From Chitinophagales bacterium (GTDB lineage Bacteria; Bacteroidota; Bacteroidia; Chitinophagales; Saprospiraceae): a DNA stretch of 5,619 bases. The stretch is from the NCBI GenBank assembly GCA_013297575.1, contig JAAFHO010000265.1:1-5619 (forward strand). The letters are read 5' to 3'. The notes under the pieces were generated by a model, which was not told the origin of the DNA, searched no databases, and was given only the letters and a program-made list of their open reading frames with translations. The translations under genes and the position numbers were made by a program. Positions 1 to 5,619 of the stretch are shown here, piece after piece; positions within the stretch are counted from its first letter, which is position 1, and every line of letters begins with the position of its first letter.

Positions 1-158
1 AAATACTTAGCCCAACGGTTTCGAGTCAAAAAAGTAGGCAATTTTTGGTCAGACGAGCCGCTTTTTTGAGTTCGATGCAGCGCATCGGGCGAAGAAAACG
101 GCGAAGTATGGCCGAAAATTGACCTTTTTTGACCGAAATGGGAGTGGGCTAAGCATTT
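1..158. repeat. Long imperfect palindrome (single large hairpin), MITE- or REP-like
   Basis: The whole segment reads as its own imperfect reverse complement about a centre near position 80. Outer arms 1-14 and 145-158 (AAATACTTAGCCCA against AAATGCTTAGCCCA in reverse complement) match at 13 of 14 positions. Next, 19-34 pairs with 124-138 with one bulged base, 39-45 with 115-121, GG 47-48 with 112-113, GCCG 57-60 with 99-102, and the apex CGATGC 73-78 pairs with GCATCG 82-87 around a 3-nt loop. No plausible reading frame is present. It begins 17 nt after the kinase stop codon, so the kinase mRNA would end in this hairpin if transcription runs on. It has no clean U-tract. A non-autonomous mobile element or dispersed palindromic repeat is my inference. 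The left flank is cut by the window edge, so target duplication cannot be judged and the element might extend further. Confidence 0.7.
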
Positions 159-197
159 ACGCTTTTTATACAAATTTAGGCTTTTTCTAGCGTAAAT
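155..197. repeat. 9-bp inverted repeat spanning the kinase stop codon
   Basis: ATTTACGCT at 155-163 is the exact reverse complement of AGCGTAAAT at 189-197, with a 25-nt spacer. In the minus-strand transcript the first arm lies in the last codons of the kinase gene, the stop codon falls in the loop, and the second arm lies in the 3' untranslated region. It shares bases 155-158 with the outer arm of the 158-nt palindrome, so the two structures would compete for those bases. There is no U-rich tail, so it is not a standard terminator. A role is not established. Confidence 0.45.
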
Positions 198-1225
198 CCA
201 AATGTCGATCCTTGCCCTGGTGTACTACGCACATTAATGGTTTGCTTGTGCGCCTCAATGATATGCTTTACTATTGAAAGACCTAGACCAGTGCCTCCAG
301 CATCTCGTGATCGACTTTTATCTATTCGATAAAAACGGTCAAAAACGTGCGGCAAGTGTTCCGCAGCAATACCTAAGCCACTATCACTTACTTCTACCAA
401 TACATACGATTCCATATCGTAGAAACTTACTTTAGTTGTACCTCCTTCCGGGCTATACTTAATCGAATTATGGATCAAGTTAACGAGTACTTGATGGATG
501 CTTTCTTTGTCGGCACGCACCTGAAAATGCTTATCTGCCCCTTCTTTAAAAATTAAGCGGGTATTGCGATCTTTAGCGCGCATTTCTAAGTCGCTAAACA
601 CCTCACTTGCCAATTCAAATATGTCAAATTCTCTCAAATCAAGTGCCATTTGACCCGATTCTAACTTATTGATCGTTTCTAAGTCTTCTACAATGGCCTG
701 AAGTCGATCAACATTTTTAGCAGCACGATTCAAGTACTGTGTACGCACCTCCGGATCTTCCATCGCACCATCTAAAAGTGTATAAATAAATCCTTGTATA
801 TTAAAAATAGGCGTTTTTAACTCATGCGATACATCGCCAATAAAGCGGCGGCGATACGTTGCGAGTTTTTCCATCTCCTCGTATTCTTTTGCGTTTTTTT
901 CGGCCCACTCATCTACCTCCCGTTCTACATCACTTAATATTTGGCGACTCATCTCTACCTTTCCGGAATTAAACTCTCCCGACATCTTATGGCGATGAAT
1001 AACCTTATAGATCAATTTAATTTTCCGGTATAGATAGTGACGAACAAAGTAGTAATTAGCATAATAGTCAATGACCAAAACCATACCAAACAGCAACAAA
1101 ATACCTTTAATAGATACCGCAAGCAATCCAAACAAGGATAATCCTATGACTACTGCCGAAATAGAAGCCGCAGACGTAAATGCCGCAAAAAGCGACAATT
1201 GTCCGGGTGTTTGATTTTTAAACAT
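176..1225 (-). CDS. Membrane sensor histidine kinase, PhoR-like (Bacteroidota type)
   Basis: This 349-residue inner-membrane kinase autophosphorylates on histidine and should pass the phosphate to the response regulator encoded just upstream. Two hydrophobic segments (about residues 11-37 and 41-60) are separated by only a few residues, so there is no periplasmic sensor domain. A charged, probably coiled-coil linker (about 61-125) leads to the dimerisation domain with the H-box DVSHELKTP (H134 phosphoacceptor). The ATPase domain shows the N-box (N249, N253), G1 DSGLGI (281-286), F-box FDRFYR (295-300) and G2 GGTGLGLS (310-317). No motif is missing, and length and layout match the PhoR-like kinases common in Bacteroidota. 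The ATG follows the regulator stop after 6 nt, so the two are surely co-transcribed. The link to phosphate sensing rests on family resemblance and on the neighbouring phosphatase, so the true signal is unknown. Confidence 0.93.
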   Translation of the reverse strand: MFKNQTPGQLSLFAAFTSAASISAVVIGLSLFGLLAVSIKGILLLFGMVLVIDYYANYYFVRHYLYRKIKLIYKVIHRHKMSGEFNSGKVEMSRQILSDVEREVDEWAEKNAKEYEEMEKLATYRRRFIGDVSHELKTPIFNIQGFIYTLLDGAMEDPEVRTQYLNRAAKNVDRLQAIVEDLETINKLESGQMALDLREFDIFELASEVFSDLEMRAKDRNTRLIFKEGADKHFQVRADKESIHQVLVNLIHNSIKYSPEGGTTKVSFYDMESYVLVEVSDSGLGIAAEHLPHVFDRFYRIDKSRSRDAGGTGLGLSIVKHIIEAHKQTINVRSTPGQGSTFGFTLEKA

Positions 1226-1231
1226 TTATTT

Positions 1232-1927
1232 TTAGAACTCGAATTTATAACCTATTCCTTTCAAGGTTTTTATATAATTTTCTCCTAATCTTTCCCGTAA
1301 TTTTCTTATATGTACATCAATCGTACGATTACCTACAATAACATCGTTACCCCAAATTTTGTCAAATATTTCCTCTCGCGTAAATACCCTACCCGGTTTT
1401 GATGCCAACAACCACAATATTTCAAACTCGCGGCGGGTAAATTCGATACTTTCATTGGCCCGAAAGACCAATACCTTTTGTTTATCAATTTTAATATCGT
1501 GGATTTCAATAATCTCTTGGTCATCTTCTTTACCTGTCTGACCAGAACGGCGTAACAAGGCACCAATTCGACTGATTAAAACGCGTGGTTTTATCGGTTT
1601 AGTGATATAGTCGTCTCCGCCAACATCCAACGCTGTAATTTGGGAAAAATCCTCATCTCGTGCAGTAAGAAAAGCAATTGGGACATTATCAAAATCCTTT
1701 TTGGATCGTAAAATACGGCAAGTTTCCACACCATCTAACTCTGGCATCATTATATCCAGAATAATCAAATCGGGTCTTTCTGCCTCTGCAATCGTTATGG
1801 CTTGGCGACCATCATTGGCCGAAAAAACTTTAAAGCCCTCTCTCTTAAGGTTGTACTGTAAGAACTCAATGATATCGGGTTCATCGTCAACAATAAGAAT
1901 TTTTTTAGATACTGTATTTTCGCTCAT
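1232..1927 (-). CDS. Response regulator, OmpR/PhoB family, winged-helix DNA-binding
   Basis: This is a 231-residue cytoplasmic transcription factor. The receiver domain (about 8-125) has the acidic pair D14-D15, phosphoacceptor D58 in the LIILDIMMPELDG motif, switch threonine T88 (FLTAR) and K110-P111. The C-terminal winged helix (about 141-231) includes FTRREFEIL, the recognition-helix region GNRTIDVHIRKLRERLG (199-215) and the closing wing GIGYKFE. The frame is open to an ATG at 1966, but I chose the ATG at 1927. It puts the first receiver strand (KKILIVDDE) at residue 8, as in PhoB-family proteins, and the 13 extra residues look unlike any receiver domain. It is the first gene of a two-gene operon with the kinase. 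The candidate promoter lies about 100 nt upstream. PhoB-like by similarity; its DNA targets cannot be read from this window. Confidence 0.93.
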   Translation of the reverse strand: MSENTVSKKILIVDDEPDIIEFLQYNLKREGFKVFSANDGRQAITIAEAERPDLIILDIMMPELDGVETCRILRSKKDFDNVPIAFLTARDEDFSQITALDVGGDDYITKPIKPRVLISRIGALLRRSGQTGKEDDQEIIEIHDIKIDKQKVLVFRANESIEFTRREFEILWLLASKPGRVFTREEIFDKIWGNDVIVGNRTIDVHIRKLRERLGENYIKTLKGIGYKFEF

Positions 1928-1990
1928 AAATTGCTTTGGACTTGAACAGACCATATAGTCTGCCAATAAAAAGGCATTTAATTAATGTAA

Positions 1991-2013
1991 AACAAGAAAA
2001 ACGGCTTCTTGTT
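1991..2013. repeat. 8-bp inverted repeat in the leader of the regulator-kinase operon
   Basis: AACAAGAA (1991-1998) and TTCTTGTT (2006-2013) are perfect reverse complements around a 7-nt spacer. The element lies between the proposed -7 box (2028-2035) and the regulator start (1927), so it would be in the 5' untranslated leader, some 63 nt before the ATG. It could be a weak RNA hairpin or a protein-binding operator, for example for autoregulation. The stem is AT-rich and lacks a following U-run, so I do not call it a terminator for the upstream fucosidase gene. Confidence 0.4.
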
Positions 2014-2027
2014 GTTTTTTGTTGGCG

Positions 2028-2035
2028 CAAATGTA
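2028..2035 (-). promoter_or_regulatory. Candidate Bacteroidota -7 promoter element (TACATTTG)
   Basis: On the minus strand TACATTTG is an exact match to the Bacteroidota primary-sigma -7 consensus TAnnTTTG. It lies in the 173-nt gap before the response-regulator gene and points toward it. A matching -33 TTTG at the usual spacing of about 19 nt is not present: the nearest TTTG is only 13 nt upstream, which is too close. Transcription would start near position 2020, giving a leader of roughly 90-95 nt. The -7 match is direct; use as a promoter is inference. Confidence 0.5.
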
Positions 2036-2100
2036 GTTCTACTCTCAGCAAAGCGTATGTGAAAGTAGTATTAAGGGTATATTAATTTACGAGATTTTAA

Positions 2101-3483
2101 TTACCGAAACACAGCAATTTCGCTGATTTTAGCCCGAACACCAGACCGCGTACTCAAGACAACTAACCTTAACCGATCTGTCTTAAATTCATCGGGCAAT
2201 GGAATCAATCGACGAGATCCGATAGTACTACCTTTATACAAACTGATCCATTGATGTGCCGTTGTATCATAGCCTTGTACTTCAAAAGCAGATACGAATT
2301 GCCCGTCACCAAGGTATTCCTGCACTTTGAAAAAGCGATTTACCCCTAAACTAGTCAATTTCAATTCAATATACTGTAAGTTTTTCTGTTTAGGCATCCT
2401 CATATAAGTCTTTGGATTACGATCAAATAATACCGCAGTTCCAACTTGCTTTTGACCACCCAATACACCAGATTGAACAAGATTATCCTTTGTTCTTTGT
2501 GTTTTAAGGCGACCAAATTCCGCTAAATGAGCCGAATCAATAGGATGAATACGCCCGCTACGATCGGGTGGCACGTTTAAAATCAAATTGGCGCCATGAC
2601 CGACCGATCTTAAATAAATAGACCAAATCTGCTCCGGAGTTTTTACTTTACTGTCCTCTGCCTCGTGATAAAACCAACCTGGGCGAATACTGACATCGCA
2701 TTCTGCTGGTATCCAATTTTTACCATTGAAATTACCAGTTTGCAAGGTATCCGTTGGTGGTCCCCCCTCCCCTCTCTTAAAACCTGCGGTATCCAGCATA
2801 CACCAGTTGGTTTCGCCTATTGTCCCTTGTTCATTTCCTGCCCAACGACAACCAGGACCAATATCGCTAAAAATTACAGCGTTTGGTTGCATTTTGACAG
2901 CCTCCTGCTCAAAACGATGAAAATCATATACTTGTCGTTTGCCATTCGGGCCTTCGCCATTGGCTCCATCCCACCAAAACTCGAATAAATCGCCATATTG
3001 GGTCATCAATTCTGTCATTGTTTTGATATAAATGTCGTTATATTCCGATGTGCCGTATTTAGGATGGTTTCGATCCCATGGACTCAGATACAGCCCCAAT
3101 TTAAGGCCATTACGTTTACAAGCATTGGATAATTCGCGCAGTACATCTCCTTTCCCATCTTTCCATTTTGATTCCCGAACGGTGTGTTTGCTAAAAGCGG
3201 AAGGCCACAAACAAAATCCATCATGGTGCTTCGCTGTAATGATCAAGCCTTTAGCACCTGCACTTTTCGCAACAGTACACCATTGGTCGCAATCTAAATT
3301 GGTAGGATTGAACATATCTTCGGTCTCCGTACCCAAGCCCCATTCCATATCAGTAAATGTATTTGGACCAAAATGGAGAAAAAGATAAAGTTCAGTGGCA
3401 TGCCATTCCAACTGTGCTGGTGAAGGTTTTTGAGCACCTAAAAAACAGGTGGCAAACAAAAAAATAAAAAAAATAGACCTCAT
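2101..3483 (-). CDS. Secreted alpha-L-fucosidase, glycoside hydrolase family 29
   Basis: This 460-residue retaining exo-glycosidase should remove terminal L-fucose from glycans. An N-terminal signal peptide (about residues 1-17, cleavage near LGA|Q) sends it to the periplasm or outside. The TIM-barrel domain (about 20-335) shows HFG (37-39), AKHHDGFCLW (84-93) and FEFWWDGANGEGPNG (167-181), where D172 is the expected nucleophile. RWAGNE (213-218) gives E218 as the best acid/base candidate, with E261 in AECDVSIRPGW as a conserved alternative. The WWDGANGEG and ECDVSIRPGWFYH signatures resemble the GH29-B branch, which prefers alpha-1,3/1,4-linked fucose such as Lewis-type structures; this subfamily placement is inference. 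A C-terminal beta-sandwich (about 340-460) completes the usual layout. Its ATG overlaps the phosphatase stop by one base (TAATG), so translation is probably coupled. No clear terminator follows it. Confidence 0.93.
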   Translation of the reverse strand: MRSIFFIFLFATCFLGAQKPSPAQLEWHATELYLFLHFGPNTFTDMEWGLGTETEDMFNPTNLDCDQWCTVAKSAGAKGLIITAKHHDGFCLWPSAFSKHTVRESKWKDGKGDVLRELSNACKRNGLKLGLYLSPWDRNHPKYGTSEYNDIYIKTMTELMTQYGDLFEFWWDGANGEGPNGKRQVYDFHRFEQEAVKMQPNAVIFSDIGPGCRWAGNEQGTIGETNWCMLDTAGFKRGEGGPPTDTLQTGNFNGKNWIPAECDVSIRPGWFYHEAEDSKVKTPEQIWSIYLRSVGHGANLILNVPPDRSGRIHPIDSAHLAEFGRLKTQRTKDNLVQSGVLGGQKQVGTAVLFDRNPKTYMRMPKQKNLQYIELKLTSLGVNRFFKVQEYLGDGQFVSAFEVQGYDTTAHQWISLYKGSTIGSRRLIPLPDEFKTDRLRLVVLSTRSGVRAKISEIAVFR

Positions 3484-5120
3484 TATTTTACAAAAATTTG
3501 TTCAATTACCTTTCCGGTGGAAGCGCTAGGTTCCATAATTTTTAAAAAAGCAGATAAAGTAGGTGCAATATCGCTGACCGATATTGGCGCATACAAATTA
3601 CCGTGTTTGATACCACTACCATACCATAATAAAGGCACATGTGTATCATAAGCATAAGAGGAGCCGTGTGTTGCGCCGCCTATACCAAAAAAACTATCGT
3701 CTGGATGCCAATTGGGATCCAATTGAAAGAACAAATCACCCGATCTTTTGGGATGAATGCCTCTGCGCAAAGGTGCAGCATAAAAATAATCAGTAGGTAA
3801 TTCCATGATTTCTTTTCGTGTATGTACAGCATAAATCCCCTTTTGTTTTTCTAACCACTCCTTACTTACCTTTAGCATATCGTCTTTAGTAATCGTTTTA
3901 GAGGTTTTGAACCAAATTTGTTGGTTGGAAATTTCGTAGATCAAATCGGACGAATCTTTAAATACCATTGCCAAATGCGCACTTAATGTTGAATCAATTT
4001 TACTTTCCTTGAGGACTCCAGCCGGGATACCAATATCGGTCAAATGAACGGGTGTTTCAGTTCCGCCATGATCGGCAGTGAGGAAAACCAACACATTGTC
4101 TTTACCATACTTTTCATCCAATACTTTTAACAAACGTGCAATATCGCGATCAAGTCCTATGTAAATGTCTTCCGTTTCTTCCGCATGGATACCAAACTGA
4201 TGACCAGCGTAATCCGTAGAAGAAAAACTGAGGCAAAGAAAATCAGTATATTGATCCGTTCCAAGTTGCATACTATCCAATGCCATTAAGGCAAAATTGA
4301 GGGTGAGGGTGTTACCATAGGGCGTAAATCGGATAATGCCCAAGCCGTTTGTTTTCCGTAGTGCGGGCAGGTTATGCGGAAAACCACCGGATAAACTTGC
4401 CGCGTATTTGGCCTTATCGTATTTATTTGCCCAACCTGCAAAACTTTCTTCGTAAGTAATTCCGGGTCTTTTTGTCCAAATTTTTTCACAGAATTTTTCG
4501 GGGTATTTCTGTGCATTAAACGATTTTACCCAAGAGGGAAGCCCCAAGGAATCTGGATAAAAACTAGACGTAATCCAATTGCCCGCTTTATCATCAAACC
4601 AGTAAGCAGCATTAGGAATATGTCCGGCGGGCAATATACTTCCACGGTCTTTGAGGCAAATACCTACCACTTTTGATTTGAAATTATTGGATAAGCGCAA
4701 CTCATCAGTGACCGTTGTACTCAATAAAACAGCAGGAGAATGCTTCCCCGATTTTTCTAAAGTACCGACAGGTTTTACCGTAGTATCCGTAGTTACATAC
4801 CTATGTTTGCCCCATTGCGGATCCCACCATTCATTAGCAATTACACCATTTCCGGCAGGGCCAGTTCCTGTATAAATGCAGGCGTGGCCGGGTCCCGTAT
4901 AAGTTGGGATATAATCGTAGTGTGTATTTTCACAAGATAGACCTTCACGCAGTAGTCGTTTGAATCCATCGTTACCATATTGATTGGAATAACGATAAAG
5001 AAAATCGTAGCGCATTTGATCCACAACAATACCAACGACTAAGCGTGGAGGTGGTTTTTCTGTTTGTCCAAAAATAACAGTATTACAAAAAAGCAGAAAA
5101 AATAGCAAGTTTTTTTGCAT
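3483..5120 (-). CDS. pafA: Secreted PafA-type alkaline phosphatase (phosphomonoesterase)
   Basis: This 545-residue two-zinc phosphatase belongs to the alkaline phosphatase superfamily and is almost the same length as Elizabethkingia PafA (546). It should hydrolyse phosphate monoesters in the periplasm. A signal peptide covers about residues 1-18 (cleavage near FG|Q). From memory of PafA, all key residues are present with matching spacing: metal ligands D34, D303, H307, D350, H351 and H485 (VVDQM, STDYAGH, TADHGG, ATHGS); nucleophile T75 (YTGPGH); and the substrate-binding N96 (ANEWWD), K157 and R159 (LKDRGSILPAGH). The N plus K/R set marks a monoesterase rather than an NPP-type diesterase. 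It is the first gene of a unit with the fucosidase. A hairpin ends only 39 nt before its ATG, and no TAnnTTTG box is seen upstream, so its promoter is unclear. PafA-type enzymes are known for phosphate-insensitive expression and activity, so Pho control should not be assumed. Confidence 0.93.
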   Translation of the reverse strand: MQKNLLFFLLFCNTVIFGQTEKPPPRLVVGIVVDQMRYDFLYRYSNQYGNDGFKRLLREGLSCENTHYDYIPTYTGPGHACIYTGTGPAGNGVIANEWWDPQWGKHRYVTTDTTVKPVGTLEKSGKHSPAVLLSTTVTDELRLSNNFKSKVVGICLKDRGSILPAGHIPNAAYWFDDKAGNWITSSFYPDSLGLPSWVKSFNAQKYPEKFCEKIWTKRPGITYEESFAGWANKYDKAKYAASLSGGFPHNLPALRKTNGLGIIRFTPYGNTLTLNFALMALDSMQLGTDQYTDFLCLSFSSTDYAGHQFGIHAEETEDIYIGLDRDIARLLKVLDEKYGKDNVLVFLTADHGGTETPVHLTDIGIPAGVLKESKIDSTLSAHLAMVFKDSSDLIYEISNQQIWFKTSKTITKDDMLKVSKEWLEKQKGIYAVHTRKEIMELPTDYFYAAPLRRGIHPKRSGDLFFQLDPNWHPDDSFFGIGGATHGSSYAYDTHVPLLWYGSGIKHGNLYAPISVSDIAPTLSAFLKIMEPSASTGKVIEQIFVK

Positions 5121-5142
5121 ATAAATAATATATTTTAATGTT

Positions 5143-5264
5143 TTAAAGATTAAACAAACACGGCCAAACGACTGAATATCAATCGTTTGGCCGTATTTTT
5201 AATAAAAAAATAACATTGTGGCACATTTTCTGTCTGAATCATATCAACTTATGTTAAAGATTAA
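5143..5264. repeat. Pair of 11-bp direct repeats (TTAAAGATTAA) flanking the hairpin
   Basis: TTAAAGATTAA occurs at 5143-5153 and again at 5254-5264, both times shortly after an ATG triplet on the plus strand. The copies flank the 5160-5194 hairpin in the 180-nt gap between the DUF4290 gene and the phosphatase gene. Each copy is itself a TTAA-N3-TTAA dyad, which is operator-like. The proximal copy lies 23-33 nt before the phosphatase ATG, where a regulator could act. In AT-rich DNA an 11-bp repeat can be chance, so confidence is low. Confidence 0.3.
5160..5194 (-). terminator. Probable intrinsic terminator after the DUF4290 gene
   Basis: ACGGCCAAACGA (5160-5171) and TCGTTTGGCCGT (5183-5194) form a perfect 12-bp stem with an 11-nt loop. 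On the minus strand it is followed by TGTTTGTTTAATC, a broken U-rich tail; on the plus strand by ATTTTTAATAAAAAAA, so it could act in both directions. It lies about 106 nt past the DUF4290 stop and 39 nt before the phosphatase ATG. It may equally act as an attenuator within the phosphatase leader if transcription starts upstream of it. Confidence 0.7.
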
Positions 5265-5300
5265 TTTAGACAGGCATTATACCATCTTTTATTGGAAATG

Positions 5301-5619
5301 CTATCTTTTTCTTTTGTAATTCCCGCTACCGCCCGATGCTTTACCTGTGGGACTTGAGCGTTTATTTTTGCTAATACTACCCGTACCAGATCGTTTAGTG
5401 CTGGGCGTTTTAGTACGTTGTTGAGTAGAGGGGCGTTCTTTTGCTTGTTTATGGGCATGCATGGAAAGCGTATCCAATGAATTATGGCCTTCATGTAGTT
5501 CCAATAATCCATCGCTAAGGCTTACCAAATCTTCTTTAACGATGTCGTCGCTGACATAATGTTCTTTGTTCCATGTTTTATAGGCCAATTTCATATAAGA
5601 AGCAATGACCTCTACAAGT
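5301..5619 (-). CDS. DUF4290 family protein, 3' part only
   Basis: Only the last 105 codons are in the window. The frame stays open to the right edge, and the first readable residues are LVEVIASYMKLAYKTWNKE. The methionine at 5594 is internal, not a start: ASYMKLAYKTWNK lies inside a conserved DUF4290 stretch (family pattern roughly ANHMKKSYLTWNKD), followed by the DLVSLSDGLLELHEG segment typical of the family's C-terminal part. The last 50 or so residues form a low-complexity tail rich in K, R, S, T and G (ending GNYKRKR), probably disordered and nucleic-acid- or membrane-surface-friendly; that reading is inference. The family is restricted to Bacteroidota, is cytoplasmic, and has no known function. 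It is separated from the phosphatase by a hairpin terminator and is probably a distinct transcription unit. Family assignment is from remembered conserved residues, not from a search. Confidence 0.8.
   Translation of the reverse strand, partial: LVEVIASYMKLAYKTWNKEHYVSDDIVKEDLVSLSDGLLELHEGHNSLDTLSMHAHKQAKERPSTQQRTKTPSTKRSGTGSISKNKRSSPTGKASGGSGNYKRKR

Noticed and set aside
1928..1966. Upstream in-frame ATG (1966) giving a 244-residue response regulator
   Set aside because: The extra 13 residues fit no receiver-domain structure; the ATG at 1927 places the first beta strand and D14-D15 as in other PhoB-family proteins.
2041..2100. Possible terminator after the fucosidase gene
   Set aside because: Only short AT-rich TTAA-type repeats are present, with no stable GC stem and no U-tract.
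2665..3388. Plus-strand open frames within the fucosidase gene
   Set aside because: They lie wholly opposite a well-supported enzyme gene, show no domain features, and lack any promoter or start context.
3483..5120. Phosphatase read as an NPP-type nucleotide pyrophosphatase/phosphodiesterase
   Set aside because: N96, K157 and R159 match the phosphomonoesterase PafA pattern, and overall length and spacing agree with PafA.
5231..5272. Inverted repeat TGTCTGAAT / ATTTAGACA
   Set aside because: Nine bases with one mismatch (G-T wobble on one strand only) and a 24-nt loop; weak and not clearly above chance.
5276..5281. TATAAT on the minus strand just after the DUF4290 stop, resembling a sigma-70 -10 box
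   Set aside because: The Bacteroidota primary sigma factor recognises TAnnTTTG, and no fitting -35 is present.
5261..5512. An 83-residue minus-strand frame overlapping the DUF4290 gene
   Set aside because: It runs out of frame within the DUF4290 coding sequence, has no recognisable domain, and fits a chance reading.
5301..5594. A complete 97-residue small gene starting at the ATG at 5594
   Set aside because: The frame stays open to the window edge and the codons before 5594 (LVEVIASY) continue the DUF4290 pattern, so the methionine is internal.

Overview
The window looks like a piece of a Bacteroidota chromosome, probably from the Sphingobacteriia/Chitinophagia side, although the genus cannot be fixed. 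The evidence is: an AT-rich base composition; a protein of the Bacteroidota-restricted DUF4290 family at the right edge; a PafA-type alkaline phosphatase; a sensor kinase and response regulator of the PhoR/PhoB type usual in that phylum; and a perfect Bacteroidota-style -7 promoter box (TAnnTTTG). All five genes lie on the minus strand, so transcription runs from right to left.

In order of transcription: (1) 5301-5619 is the 3' part of a DUF4290 gene whose start lies beyond the window, followed by a 12-bp GC-rich hairpin (5160-5194) that looks like its terminator. (2) 3483-5120 (pafA-like phosphatase) and 2101-3483 (GH29 alpha-L-fucosidase) form a tight two-gene unit: stop and start overlap by one base (TAATG). 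Both products carry signal peptides and should work outside the cytoplasm, one releasing phosphate and the other fucose from extracellular or periplasmic substrates. (3) 1232-1927 (OmpR/PhoB-family response regulator) and 176-1225 (membrane histidine kinase) form a two-component operon with a 6-nt gap. Its own promoter candidate is at 2028-2035. I see no convincing terminator between the fucosidase and this operon, so read-through is possible. (4) Just after the kinase gene, positions 1-158 are one long imperfect palindrome centred at about position 80. It looks like a non-coding repetitive or MITE-like element or a large transcript-end hairpin.

Functionally, a phosphate-type two-component system sits next to a secreted phosphatase. 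This suggests, but does not prove, a phosphate-scavenging or glycan-use locus. I see no wholly new multi-gene system here. The least explained items are the 158-nt palindrome, the phosphatase-fucosidase coupling, and the hairpin with flanking 11-bp direct repeats upstream of the phosphatase. No tRNA, rRNA, CRISPR array or transposase gene was seen, and no gene-free stretch exceeds 300 bases.
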